A stretch of DNA of 64,000 bases, from contig NZ_RFFG01000024.1 of assembly GCF_003696215.1 (NCBI RefSeq), positions 39,646-103,645 of the forward strand, given 5' to 3'. The notes beneath the pieces are model-generated. The model saw only the letters and a program-made list of their open reading frames with translations, was not told the origin of the DNA and searched no databases. Position numbers and translations under genes: made by a program. Each line of letters begins with the position of its first letter. Positions within the stretch are counted from its first letter, which is position 1. The stretch comes from Actinomadura harenae (GTDB taxonomy: Bacteria; Actinomycetota; Actinomycetes; Streptosporangiales; Streptosporangiaceae). This document shows, in pieces, positions 24,080 to 32,746 of the stretch.

Positions 24080-25087
24080 TCAGGAGGGGTCGGGCGGGGG
24101 CAGTTCGAGGCCGGTGCCGATGGCGGAGGCGACCCGGTCGCGCAGGATGGCCTCGGCTCGCCGCGCGTCGGACTCGAGGCGGTCGATGACCTCGACGGCC
24201 AGGGTGTCGCGGACGGTCTCGGCGAGGAGGTCGCGGTAGCGGGCGTTCTGTTCGGGCAGGTCGCGCAGGACGCGCCATTCGTGGAACGCCTCGTCGGCCG
24301 CGTGGGCCGAGCCGGCGTAGGCCTCCAAGGCCTCGATCCGCCGGGTGATCGAACGGACGGAGAGGTTCAGGGCGCGCCGCTGGGGTTCCAGGAGGGCGCG
24401 GACCGGGGCGGAGAGGCGCTCGGGTTGCTGGGCCCGGCGTTCGCGGCGGAGCCGGGTGTGTTCGGCGAGGGCGGACGCGATGGCCCATTCCTGGCGCGGG
24501 AGCTCGGTCGCGTTGTCGATGGCGTCCAGGAGTCCGGCGGCCTGGGCCTGGGAGCCGAGGACGGCGTCGATCGCGCGCTGCGCCCGGACCAGGAGCCGGG
24601 CGGCGGGACGGTCGAAGTCGGCGGGGAGCAGGTACCGGCCGTGGTGGTCGCGGGCGGCCCGGGTGGTCTCGGGTTCGCGCAGGTGGCGCAGGGCGCCGAC
24701 CGTCCAGCCGGCGAATCCGGCGGCGGCGAGCGCGGCGGCCGCCTCGGGCTGGCCGAGGAGCAGCAGCGTCACCTGGACGACCGGGAGGACGAGCATGGCG
24801 AGCACGGCGCCGCGTCCCCAGCGCAGGGCGCCGCTGAGCAGGTCGTCGTCGTCGAGGGACGCGAGGAAGAACAGCCGGATCCAGCCGCCCGGCAGGACGC
24901 CGTAGAAGAACGCGAAGACCGGGATCCAGATGAGGCGGGCGGCGATCGTGGCGGGGCTCGGCCGCTCCGGCGGCGGCGGGGCGGGCAGGCTCGCGGCCAC
25001 GAGGCGTTCGGGGACGGCGGCGAGCAGCTCGCGTTCGGCCCCCGAGAGGGAGGGGTCGAAGACGGGCCGGGGGTGGTCGTCGGTCAT
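24080..25087 (-). CDS. Hypothetical membrane protein with C-terminal helical domain
   Basis: A 335-residue protein I do not recognise. Residues 1-45 are Pro-rich and cytoplasmic; two or three hydrophobic segments follow (about 50-75, 90-110 and 115-130); the rest (about 160-325) is charged and strongly helical, with likely coiled-coil stretches (RRIEALEAYAGSAHAADEAF, LRDLPEQNARYRDLLAETV). This layout, a membrane hairpin carrying a long cytosolic helical domain, occurs in many actinobacterial proteins of unknown function. It starts at ATG 25087 after GGGAG. No operon partner. Confidence 0.7.
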   Translation of the reverse strand: MTDDHPRPVFDPSLSGAERELLAAVPERLVAASLPAPPPPERPSPATIAARLIWIPVFAFFYGVLPGGWIRLFFLASLDDDDLLSGALRWGRGAVLAMLVLPVVQVTLLLLGQPEAAAALAAAGFAGWTVGALRHLREPETTRAARDHHGRYLLPADFDRPAARLLVRAQRAIDAVLGSQAQAAGLLDAIDNATELPRQEWAIASALAEHTRLRRERRAQQPERLSAPVRALLEPQRRALNLSVRSITRRIEALEAYAGSAHAADEAFHEWRVLRDLPEQNARYRDLLAETVRDTLAVEVIDRLESDARRAEAILRDRVASAIGTGLELPPPDPS

Positions 25088-25209
25088 GGCGGCTCCCACC
25101 GCGTCGGGGCGTGCGTCCGGTGGACCTTTCGTGACTATCACGGGTGCCGCGACCGCTTCCAGCGCCGGACGGGATCCCCGCAACACCCGCACATTTCGCC
25201 CCAGAAACC

Positions 25210-26184
25210 TCAGCAGGTTCGGAGAAGGCGATCGCCCAGGGGCGTGCGCGCGTACAGGACGGAACGTCCCGCGCGGGCGCGTGTCACCAGGCCGGCGTCC
25301 CGCAGGACGGCGAGGTGCTGGGAGACCGCGCCCGGGGTCACGCCGAGGCGGCGGGCGAGGTCGGTGGTGGTCGCGGGGCCGTCCAGGCAGGCCAGGAGGG
25401 TCGCCTTGGGACGCCCGACGAGGTCGGTCAGGACGCCGGGACGCGCCGGGGGCGCCGTCTCCCACACCGTCGCGACGCCCCGGGCCGGATACGACACCAG
25501 GGGAGGTTCGTCGGTGCTCAGGGGAAGGGACGGCGTCCGGACGAACACGGCGGGCATCAGGACCAGGCCGCGTCCCGTGACCGGGATCCGGACCTCGGGG
25601 TGCGGGTAGCTCAGGTCGAGGCTCAGCATCCCGGAGCGCCAGCGGATCGCGGGGTCCAGGTCGGCGAACAGCAGGCGGGCGCCGCCGCGCGCGAGGCGCT
25701 GCGCGCGGTAGAGCAGGTCCGCCTCGAGGACGCCGCGCATCCGCGGCCAGTGCGGGGCCAGCACGGCGTCCCAGTAGGCGGCGAGCAGGTCGGCGAGGTG
25801 GTCGCGGAGGCGGGCGGGACGTTCGAGTCCGGCGGCGAGGACGGCGGGCGCGGGCCGTCCCTGGAGCGCGGCCCGGATGTCGGCGGCGAGCTTGCCGGGC
25901 GGGACGCGCCGGACGCGGTCGAGCTCGGCGGCGAAGTCGGGCAGCGGGTCGTCCGGGCGGCCGGTGAGGAAGTCGGGGACGGCGCGGTGCGTGCCGACCA
26001 GCGCCAGGAGCAGGCCGATGTCCAGGTCGCCGAGCGCCGCGGTCGCCGACCGCAGCCACGGGAGCTGGAGCGCGTAATAGTGCGGAAGCAGCCAGATCCG
26101 GAGGCTCAGCGCCGCCTCGGCGAGCGGGGAGATGACGAGGCGGGTGTCGGCGAGGTCCTCGACGTCGAGACGCAGTTCGATCAT
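25210..26184 (-). CDS. ArsR-family regulator with DUF5937 domain
   Basis: A 324-residue protein with the DUF5937 N-terminal region (about 1-230), in which RLVISPLAEAALSLRI and HYYALQLPWL are typical, and an ArsR winged helix at about 250-315 (LACLDGPATTTDLARRLGVT, GAVSQHLAVLRDAGLVTRAR, SVLYARTPLGDRLL). The ligand is unknown; related genes commonly sit beside a transporter they control, and here an EamA-family exporter gene starts 57 bases away on the other strand. A palindrome overlaps its own -10 box and start codon, so it is probably autoregulated. Confidence 0.88.
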   Translation of the reverse strand: MIELRLDVEDLADTRLVISPLAEAALSLRIWLLPHYYALQLPWLRSATAALGDLDIGLLLALVGTHRAVPDFLTGRPDDPLPDFAAELDRVRRVPPGKLAADIRAALQGRPAPAVLAAGLERPARLRDHLADLLAAYWDAVLAPHWPRMRGVLEADLLYRAQRLARGGARLLFADLDPAIRWRSGMLSLDLSYPHPEVRIPVTGRGLVLMPAVFVRTPSLPLSTDEPPLVSYPARGVATVWETAPPARPGVLTDLVGRPKATLLACLDGPATTTDLARRLGVTPGAVSQHLAVLRDAGLVTRARAGRSVLYARTPLGDRLLRTC

Positions 26185-26200
26185 TTAGGCCCAGTCTAAA
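26184..26200 (-). promoter_or_regulatory. Operator palindrome overlapping promoter and start of the DUF5937 regulator
   Basis: TTTAG-N7-CTAAA is a 17-base inverted repeat. It contains the minus-strand -10 box TAGACT (26193-26198) and reaches into the ATG, with 8 bases between -10 box and start, so the transcript is probably leaderless and bound protein would block it. Confidence 0.7.
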
Positions 26201-26240
26201 AGCCTGCCCGGATCGGCCGTCCCGCGCTGGGGTGTGGGGC

Positions 26241-27089
26241 ATGACCACAGCGCTGGCAGTGATTCTCGCCGGGGTGCTCCACGCGACATGGAACGCGATC
26301 GCCAAGGGCGCCTCGGACCGGTGGGCGTCGTTCGCCCTGATCGGGATCGGTCAGGCGGTCCTGGTCGTCCCGTTGCTGGGCCTCGTCCCCGTTCCGGCCG
26401 CCGCGGCCTGGCCCTGGCTGCTCGGGTCCGTGGCGCTGCACCTGATCTACATGGGGCTTCTGCTCATGTCGTACCAGCTGGGCGACTTCAGCCAGGTGTA
26501 CCCGCTCGCCCGGGGCAGCGCCCCGCTGCTCGTCGCCCTGGTGGCCGCGACGGCCCTCGGCGAGGACCTCACCTGGGTCCAGCTCACCGGTGTCGCCGCG
26601 ATCTGCGGCGGCCTCGCCGTCCTCGCGTTCACGGCGCCCGCGGCGGCCGACGGGCGCGCGCGGGACCCGCGTGCGGTGCTCGCGGCGCTGACGACCGGCG
26701 TGTCCATCGCCGCGTACACCGTGCTGGACGGGATCGGGGTCCGGGCGGCACACGGGGCGAGCGGGTACTCGGCGTGGCTGTTCGCCCTGGAGTCGCCGCT
26801 GACGATCGGGCTCGTCCTGGCGGTGCGCGGGCGGGGCACCCTGTCGGGGCTGCCCGTCCGGACATGGGCGACGGGCCTGGCGGGCGGCGTCCTGGCGATG
26901 GCCGGGTACGGGATCGTGCTGTGGGCGCAGACGCGCGGGGCCCTGGCGGCCGTGGCGGCGCTGCGCGAGACCGGCGTCATCGCGGGCGCCGTCATCGGGG
27001 CGGTGTTCTTCGCCGAACGCATGGGCGCTCGCCGCATCGCCGCCGCCTGCGTGGTCGCGGTCGGCGTCGTCCTGATCACCGGCACCTAG
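26241..27089 (+). CDS. EamA-family (DMT superfamily) transporter
   Basis: A 282-residue membrane protein with ten predicted helices in two EamA repeats; typical segments are GVLHATWNAIAKGASDRW at the start, YQLGDFSQVYPLARGSAPLL closing the first repeat region, and RETGVIAGAVIGAVFFAERM in the second. The family exports small metabolites such as amino acids or drugs; the substrate cannot be told. It is divergent from the DUF5937 regulator, whose operator lies about 40 bases upstream, so control by that protein is likely. An in-frame GTG at 26232 is a possible start. Confidence 0.88.
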   Translation: MTTALAVILAGVLHATWNAIAKGASDRWASFALIGIGQAVLVVPLLGLVPVPAAAAWPWLLGSVALHLIYMGLLLMSYQLGDFSQVYPLARGSAPLLVALVAATALGEDLTWVQLTGVAAICGGLAVLAFTAPAAADGRARDPRAVLAALTTGVSIAAYTVLDGIGVRAAHGASGYSAWLFALESPLTIGLVLAVRGRGTLSGLPVRTWATGLAGGVLAMAGYGIVLWAQTRGALAAVAALRETGVIAGAVIGAVFFAERMGARRIAAACVVAVGVVLITGT

Positions 27090-27102
27090 GACGACCCCAC
27101 GG

Positions 27103-28773
27103 TCAGTCGTGCCCGAGCGCCTTCCGGACGGCGGCGGCGACGGCGTCGGGCGTGGGGTCCTGGAGGGTGGCGGCGATGTGCGCGTCCGGCCGGACGACCC
27201 ACAGCTCGCCCGGACGCAGATCCGGCAGCGCCTCCTCGACGGAACTCGGCACCGGGCAGGTGACGGGCGCGGCGGTCGCCCTCTCGGCGGCCGCCAGAAG
27301 CTCCAGGTACGGCAGGGAGGCGTCGGCGAGAAGCGTGATCCCGCCGCGCAGAAGGTGCCGCAGCCGCGCGGGCCGTCCACCGGCGTCCCAGGAGTCGAGC
27401 GGGACGGCGGAGGGCGGAAGCGGGGCGTCCGGAACGATCGTCCCCGGGGCCACGGACGGCGGGGCCCCGCGCGCCGGACGGCCCGTACAGGGGCGGGACG
27501 CGTCCGGGACGGTCAGCGGCGAGCGGTCGTACCAGAAGGGCTCGGCGAACCGTCCGGAGTCGATCTCGCCCGCGCTCGCGGGGTCGGCGGACGCGCGGTC
27601 GAGCACGTCGGCGCGGTGCGCGCGCTCCGCGGCCGTGGACGGCGCGAGGAAGCGCATGGTCGTCGCGGTGACGTCCAGGTTCTCCAGGGCGGCGGCACGG
27701 CGCTCGATGTCGTAGGTGTCGAGGATCGAGGGCGGCGACCACCCGCGCACCGCGAACGCGATCTTCCAGGCGGCGTTCTCGGCGTCGGGGACGCCGGAGT
27801 TGAGGCCGCGCGCCCCGAACGGCGCGAAGAGGTGCGCGGCGTCCCCGGCCAGCAGGACGCGGCCCACCGCCATCCGGGACGCGACGCGCGAATGGAACCG
27901 GTATTCCGTCGCCCACAGCACCTCGTAGGGACGCTCTCCGACGACCTGCCGAATGCGGGCGTCGAGGCGTCCGTCGGCGCGTTCGGCGTCGAGGTCGAAA
28001 TCGGGCGGCACCTGCCAGTCGATCCGGTACACCGAACCGGGACAGGGATGGATGAGCACCTGCCGTCCGGGGTTCCACGGCGGGTCGAAATGGAAGTGCC
28101 GCTCGGTCTCGCGGCCGGGCCAGTCGGTCCGCAGATCGACGATGAGGAAACGGTCACCGCCGCTCTCCCCGGGAAACGCGACGCCCAGCCCCTCGCGCAA
28201 GGCCCCGGAATGCGCGCCCGAACACACCACCGCATAAGACCCACGCACAGCGTCCCCCGGGACCACGGCAGGAGCGGAGGTGAATGCGCTGGGAACGCAA
28301 TGTGCGGTGACTCCGGACGGATCCTGTTCCAGCGCGGTGACCTCGTGGTCCCAGCGGATGGTGACGCGGGGGTCGGCGTCGGCCAGGGCTTGCAGGATCT
28401 CCTCGGTACGACTCTGCGAGATGTTGACGAACGGCGGCAGGGCGCCGAGAGCGGCGGCGAACTTCCACGAGGTGACCTCCCGTCCGCGGTGGAAGACGCG
28501 GCCGGTCGTCCAGGTCAGGCCCTCGTCGGTGATCGCGCCGGCGCCGACGGACGACCAGATGTCCAGGACGTCCCGCTGCTGGCAGATCGACCGTGAGCCG
28601 ACCGCCGTCCACCCGGGACGGCCTTCGAGGACGACCACGCGCAGGCCCCAGCGGGCGAGCAGGAGAGCGGCGGTCAGGCCGACCGGCCCGGCCCCCACGA
28701 CCAGCACGGGCGCGACGGCCTCCACCCCTGCCGCCGCCCCGGTGCCTCCCGGCGCTGACGCGGTCCCGGACAT
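27103..28773 (-). CDS. FAD-dependent monooxygenase (aromatic hydroxylase family)
   Basis: A 556-residue group A flavin hydroxylase: Rossmann motif VVGAGPVGLTAALLLARWG (about 25-43), SRSICQQRDVLDIW, and the second FAD motif GRVLLAGDAAHLFAPFGARG (about 303-322), then a C-terminal thioredoxin-like domain common in MhpA-type enzymes. It would hydroxylate a phenolic substrate with NAD(P)H and oxygen. It starts 4 bases after the MBL hydrolase gene, so both act in one pathway, probably aromatic catabolism; the substrate is unknown. Confidence 0.88.
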   Translation of the reverse strand: MSGTASAPGGTGAAAGVEAVAPVLVVGAGPVGLTAALLLARWGLRVVVLEGRPGWTAVGSRSICQQRDVLDIWSSVGAGAITDEGLTWTTGRVFHRGREVTSWKFAAALGALPPFVNISQSRTEEILQALADADPRVTIRWDHEVTALEQDPSGVTAHCVPSAFTSAPAVVPGDAVRGSYAVVCSGAHSGALREGLGVAFPGESGGDRFLIVDLRTDWPGRETERHFHFDPPWNPGRQVLIHPCPGSVYRIDWQVPPDFDLDAERADGRLDARIRQVVGERPYEVLWATEYRFHSRVASRMAVGRVLLAGDAAHLFAPFGARGLNSGVPDAENAAWKIAFAVRGWSPPSILDTYDIERRAAALENLDVTATTMRFLAPSTAAERAHRADVLDRASADPASAGEIDSGRFAEPFWYDRSPLTVPDASRPCTGRPARGAPPSVAPGTIVPDAPLPPSAVPLDSWDAGGRPARLRHLLRGGITLLADASLPYLELLAAAERATAAPVTCPVPSSVEEALPDLRPGELWVVRPDAHIAATLQDPTPDAVAAAVRKALGHD

Positions 28774-28777
28774 CGGA

Positions 28778-29737
28778 TCAGTCCTGGAGCTCGGCCCAGA
28801 CCTGGCGGTCGCGTTCGGCGGTCCAGATGCGGGGGCGCTCGATGCCGTCGAGCTCGTCCCAGAGCCGGGAGACGTCGAAGGGCAGGCAGTGCTCGAAGAT
28901 CGGCCAGCCGCCGTAGGACGGTTCGAGCTCGGCGTGGACGGCGGCGAACGCGTCGCGCAGCGTCCCCCCGCGTTTGCGCACGTCGCGCACCTCGCGGAGC
29001 ATCGTCTCGAGGAAGTCGCGGGTCTGGCCGACCGCGGCGCGGACCGCCTCGCGCCCGTGCGCGACGGCGCCGCGTCCGCCGACCAGGGCGTCCGCGCCGA
29101 ACGCGGCGACCCGGTCGAGGGTCGAGCCCGCCCAGTCGCGGTGGAAGGCGTCGCCGGTGTAGAGCGCGGCCTGCGTCTCGACCAGGTCGCCCGCGAACAG
29201 GACGCGGTGCCGGGGCAGCCAGGCGACGATGTCGCCCTCGGTGTGCCCGCGCCCGCAGTACCGCAGCTCCAGCGCGCCCCGGTCCCCGCCGAGGTCGATG
29301 GTCAGGCCGTCGGAGAAGGTGGTGGTCGGCCAGGTCAGGCCGGGGATGCTCGCGGGGTCCTTGAACAGGCGGGGCATCCGCCCGTACTCCGACTCCCAGT
29401 CCTGCTTGCCGCGCTCGGCGATCAGTTCCCGGGTCTTGTCGTGCGCGATGATCGACGGCGTCCCGAACGCGCTCGCGCCGAGCGTCCGGACGGCGTGGTA
29501 GTGCGAGAGGACGAGATGCCTGATCGGTTTGTCCGTGTGCGCCCGGAGCACCATCAGCCAGTCGCGGGCGGCCGTGGGGGTGGCGAGGGCCTCGAAGCAG
29601 ACCACGAAGTCCTCGCCCTCGACCGCGCCCACGTTCGGGTCGCCCTCGGCGGTCAGCGCGTACACGCCGTCCGCGAGGATCTCCAGGGTCTGGGGCTTGG
29701 CGGACAGGTCGGCGGACGACGCGAACGGCTTGGGCAT
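28778..29737 (-). CDS. MBL-fold hydrolase with altered metal motif
   Basis: A 319-residue metallo-beta-lactamase-fold protein. The usual HxHxDH motif reads HYHAVR (about 78-83), so the third ligand pair (Asp-His) is replaced by Val-Arg; later positions GRGHTEGD and LFAGDLVE still resemble the downstream His and Asp ligands. Only part of the di-metal site remains, suggesting one metal or a changed reaction. It precedes and is coupled to the FAD monooxygenase gene. I choose ATG 29737 with GAGGGG just upstream; ATG 29758 is an alternative. Confidence 0.85.
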   Translation of the reverse strand: MPKPFASSADLSAKPQTLEILADGVYALTAEGDPNVGAVEGEDFVVCFEALATPTAARDWLMVLRAHTDKPIRHLVLSHYHAVRTLGASAFGTPSIIAHDKTRELIAERGKQDWESEYGRMPRLFKDPASIPGLTWPTTTFSDGLTIDLGGDRGALELRYCGRGHTEGDIVAWLPRHRVLFAGDLVETQAALYTGDAFHRDWAGSTLDRVAAFGADALVGGRGAVAHGREAVRAAVGQTRDFLETMLREVRDVRKRGGTLRDAFAAVHAELEPSYGGWPIFEHCLPFDVSRLWDELDGIERPRIWTAERDRQVWAELQD

Positions 29738-30007
29738 CGTTGCCCCTCGCTCTCTCATGGGCGCACGGCAGGGAGGACGCTCGGCAGGACGCGGCGGGGA
29801 CCGTCGACGCCGAGGCGATGGTTTCATTCCACGACCCGACGACCGGTAACCACGTTCCCTCCCCGCGCGTCCCTCCCCCGGGCCCCGTGGGCGCGCCCCG
29901 GTGGACGTCCCGGCGGCGCGGATGCGAAAGGGTAGGGAAGATCGAGTTCTGGGAACGTACCGGGGATCTGTGCGCGCGGGCGGGTGGCGCGCGGAAGGAG
30001 GGCGGGG

Positions 30008-31411
30008 ATGACCGCGGCGCTCGGACTGCTCGCGGTCCTGCTGCTGACGGCGGCGACCGGGTACTTCGTGGCGCAGGAGTTCGCGTTCGTGACGGCGGAC
30101 CGGCCGGTGCTGGCGGAGCGCGCGGCGGCCGGTGACCGGGCGTCCGAGCGGGCGGTCCGGGTCATGGAGCGGTTGTCGTTCATGCTGTCCGGCGCGCAGC
30201 TCGGCATCACGGTGACCGCGCTGGTCGTCGGCTTCATCGCCAAGCCCGCGCTCGCCGACCTGCTCGCCCCCGCGCTGCGGGCGTCGGGCGTCCCGGAGGG
30301 CGCGGTCGGCGGGATCTCCGTGACCGCCGGGTTCGTCCTGGCCACGGTCATCCAGATGGTGCTCGGCGAGCTGTTCCCGAAGAATCTGGCGCTGGCCCGC
30401 GCCGAGGCGCTGGCCAGGGCGCTCGCCCCGTCGACGCTGGTGTACCTGGCCGTCGCGGGCCCGCTGGTCCGGCTGTTCGACGCGGCCGCGAACCGGCTCG
30501 TCCGGGCCGCCGGGATGGAGCCGGTCGAGGAGCTGCACCACGGCGCGACGCTGGAGGAGCTCGGGCACATCATCGGCGAGTCCGGCGAGCAGCTCGGCGA
30601 CAGCCAGGCCGACCTGCTGGAACGCGCCCTGGAGTTCTCCGAGCGGGACGCCGAGGCGGTCATGGTCCCCCGCGTGGACGTCGTGACCATCCCCGCCGAC
30701 ACCCTCGCCGCCGACCTGACCGACGTCATCACCGCGCACGGCCACTCGCGCTACCCGGTGGTCGGCGGCAGCGTCGACGACGTCCTCGGCGTGATCGGGC
30801 TGGACGAGCTGATCCGGCTCAGCCCCGAGGAGGCCGAGACCACCCCCGTGCGCGACCTGGTGCGTCCGGCCGTCCTGCTGCCGTCGTCGCTGCCGCTGCC
30901 GCAGGTGGTCGCCGAGCTGCGCCGCCACGGCGATCCCCTGGCCTGCGTGGTGGACGAGTACGGCGGCTTCGCCGGGCTCCTGACCTGGGAGGACGTCGCG
31001 GAGGAACTCGTCGGGGAGATCGCCGACGAGATCGACGCCGACCCCGACCTCGCGATCCGCACCGGCGCCTGGTGGACCACCGACGCCGGACTCCGCGTGG
31101 ACGAGGTCGAGCACGAGACCGGCATCGACCTGCCCGAGGGCGACTACGAGACGGTCGCGGGCCTGCTGCTCCAGCGCCTCGGCCGGGTCGCCGAGCCGGG
31201 CGACGTCGTCCGGATCCGGCTCCATCCGGAGCGGCTGAGCGAACCACCGCGCGAGGCCGTGGTCGAGGTGCTGACGATCCACCGCCACGTGCCGGAGCTC
31301 ATCCGCATCTGCGTCGTCCCGCTCGGCGGCACCCCGCCGTCGACCACCCCGCCGTCGACCACCCCGCCGTCGACCACCCCTGGCGTCCCGAACGGGAAGG
31401 GCACACGATGA
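30008..31411 (+). CDS. CNNM/HlyC-CorC family protein (DUF21 and CBS domains)
   Basis: A 467-residue membrane protein: DUF21 transmembrane domain (about 1-180, with ALGLLAVLLLTAATGYFVA, GAQLGITVTALVVGFIAKPA and VLGELFPKNLALARAE), a CBS pair (about 205-330, with VMVPRVDVVTIPA and ACVVDEYGGFAGLLTWEDV) and a C-terminal CorC_HlyC domain (about 345-430). The family is linked to magnesium efflux or resistance. The C-terminus ends in a Pro-Ser-Thr-Thr repeat tail. AAGGAGG precedes the ATG. It overlaps the paralog downstream by ATGA. Confidence 0.9.
   Translation: MTAALGLLAVLLLTAATGYFVAQEFAFVTADRPVLAERAAAGDRASERAVRVMERLSFMLSGAQLGITVTALVVGFIAKPALADLLAPALRASGVPEGAVGGISVTAGFVLATVIQMVLGELFPKNLALARAEALARALAPSTLVYLAVAGPLVRLFDAAANRLVRAAGMEPVEELHHGATLEELGHIIGESGEQLGDSQADLLERALEFSERDAEAVMVPRVDVVTIPADTLAADLTDVITAHGHSRYPVVGGSVDDVLGVIGLDELIRLSPEEAETTPVRDLVRPAVLLPSSLPLPQVVAELRRHGDPLACVVDEYGGFAGLLTWEDVAEELVGEIADEIDADPDLAIRTGAWWTTDAGLRVDEVEHETGIDLPEGDYETVAGLLLQRLGRVAEPGDVVRIRLHPERLSEPPREAVVEVLTIHRHVPELIRICVVPLGGTPPSTTPPSTTPPSTTPGVPNGKGTR
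31331..31375 (+). repeat. Three perfect 15-bp repeats in the CNNM gene 3' end
   Basis: ACCCCGCCGTCGACC occurs three times head to tail (31331, 31346, 31361), giving three in-frame TPPST units just before the C-terminus. Confidence 0.95.
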
Positions 31412-32442
31412 GTCTTCCGGTCGGGGTGCTCCTGACGCTGGCGCTGCTGGCGGGGAACGGGTTCTTCGTGGCGTCGGAGTTCGCGCTGGTCGCGGCGCGG
31501 CGGCCGCGCCTGGAGAAGGCGGCGGCCGAGGGGAGCCGCGCGGCCGCGACGGCGGTCGCGGGGATCCGTGAGCTGTCGCTGATGCTGGCGGGGGCGCAGC
31601 TCGGCATCACCATGTGCTCGCTGGGCCTCGGCGTGGTGTCCGAGCCGGTGTTCGCGGAGACGCTCGCGACGCTGTTCCGCCACATCGGGGTGCCGGAGGG
31701 CGCGGCGCATCCGGTGGCGTTCGTGCTGGCGCTGGCGTTCGTGACGTTCCTGCACATGGTCCTCGGCGAGATGGCGCCGAAGTCGTGGGCGATCATCGAT
31801 CCGGAGCGGTCGGCGATGGTGCTCGCGCCGCCGTTCCGGGGGTTCGCCCGGTTCGTCCGGCCCGCGCTGGCGGCGCTGAACGGGGTGACGAACCTGCTGC
31901 TGCGGCTGGTCGGCGTCCGTCCGAAGGACGACGCGGAGCTGTCCCGGACGCCGGAGCAGCTGCGCAGCCTGGCCGTCGAGTCGCGGCGGCTCGGGCTCAT
32001 CGCGGAGACCGACCTGAACCTGCTGACCGCCGCGCTGGACGCGCCGCGCGCGCCGCTCGCCGGCCTCGTGATCCCGACGGCGCGGATCGTGTCGGTGCCC
32101 GCCGGGGCGTCCCCGCAGGACGTCATCGACGCCGCCGTCCGCACCGGGCACACACGGCTGGTCGTCGCCGACCCGGCGATCACGGCGTCCGACGGCGGGG
32201 CGGCGCGGATGGTGCACGTCCGGGACGCCTATCTGGCGCGGGCGCGCGACCGGGAGACGCCCGCCGGGGGTCTGGCGCACCCGATGCCCCGGCTGTCCCT
32301 GGGGACCGCGGTGGCCGAGGCGGTCGCGATCCTGCGCGACCAGCACAGCCACCTCGGCCTGGTCCTGCGCGAGGACGGCCGCACCGTGGGCATGGTCAGC
32401 CTGGACGACCTGCTCACCACCCTCCTCGGCCCCGCGGACTGA
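31408..32442 (+). CDS. CNNM-like DUF21/CBS protein, paralog without CorC domain
   Basis: A 344-residue paralog of the preceding protein: DUF21 domain (about 1-180, with LLAGNGFFVASEFALVAARR, GAQLGITMCSLGLGVVSEP and MVLGEMAPKSWAI) and a CBS pair (about 205-340, with LVIPTARIVSVPAG and LVLREDGRTVGMVSLDDLL). It lacks the C-terminal CorC_HlyC domain. Such pairs, one long and one short, are common in actinobacteria and probably form a heteromeric membrane complex. ATGA overlap with the upstream gene. Confidence 0.9.
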   Translation: MSLPVGVLLTLALLAGNGFFVASEFALVAARRPRLEKAAAEGSRAAATAVAGIRELSLMLAGAQLGITMCSLGLGVVSEPVFAETLATLFRHIGVPEGAAHPVAFVLALAFVTFLHMVLGEMAPKSWAIIDPERSAMVLAPPFRGFARFVRPALAALNGVTNLLLRLVGVRPKDDAELSRTPEQLRSLAVESRRLGLIAETDLNLLTAALDAPRAPLAGLVIPTARIVSVPAGASPQDVIDAAVRTGHTRLVVADPAITASDGGAARMVHVRDAYLARARDRETPAGGLAHPMPRLSLGTAVAEAVAILRDQHSHLGLVLREDGRTVGMVSLDDLLTTLLGPAD

Positions 32443-32463
32443 CGCCCTTCCCCTTCCGAAGTC

Positions 32464-32508
32464 GTCAACCTTCATTGACACGGCCGCCGCGTCAACCTAC
32501 ATTGACAC
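32464..32508 (+). promoter_or_regulatory. Strong promoter with duplicated operator before the HTH-ClpN pair
   Basis: TTGACA (32475-32480), 17-base spacer, TACATT (32498-32503), 6 bases, ATG. The 18-base words GTCAACCTTCATTGACAC (32464) and GTCAACCTACATTGACAC (32491) are near-identical, 27 bases apart, and each is a GTCAA-N6-TTGAC palindrome. One covers the -35 box and one the -10 box, a classic repressor arrangement. Confidence 0.8.
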
Positions 32509-32509
32509 T

Positions 32510-32743
32510 ATGAGCGACGGAGTGAGGCTCGCCCAGGAGGCGGGCAGCAGGGACCCGGCCGTAGGGCTGCGGGCCGTCCGCGCGCTGCGCGACCTGGCCG
32601 AACGGCTGGAGGCGCTGCAGGTGGACAACGCCCGCGAGCAGGGCTGGTCCTGGCAGGAGATCGCGGTCTGCCTGGGCGTCAGCCGGCAGGCGGTGCACAA
32701 GAAGCACGGCGGAGGACGCCGCATCCTCAGGAAGGAGACCTAG
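32510..32743 (+). CDS. Small helix-turn-helix protein
   Basis: A 77-residue protein with an amphipathic first half (RAVRALRDLAERLEALQVDN) and a helix-turn-helix at about 42-66 (GWSWQEIAVCLGVSRQAVHK), followed by a basic tail (KHGGGRRILRKET). Probably a repressor of its own operon, given the duplicated palindromes over the promoter. It is 3 bases from the Clp N-domain gene; small HTH and ClpN genes are commonly paired in actinomycetes. The transcript is probably leaderless. Confidence 0.85.
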   Translation: MSDGVRLAQEAGSRDPAVGLRAVRALRDLAERLEALQVDNAREQGWSWQEIAVCLGVSRQAVHKKHGGGRRILRKET

Positions 32744-32746
32744 ACC

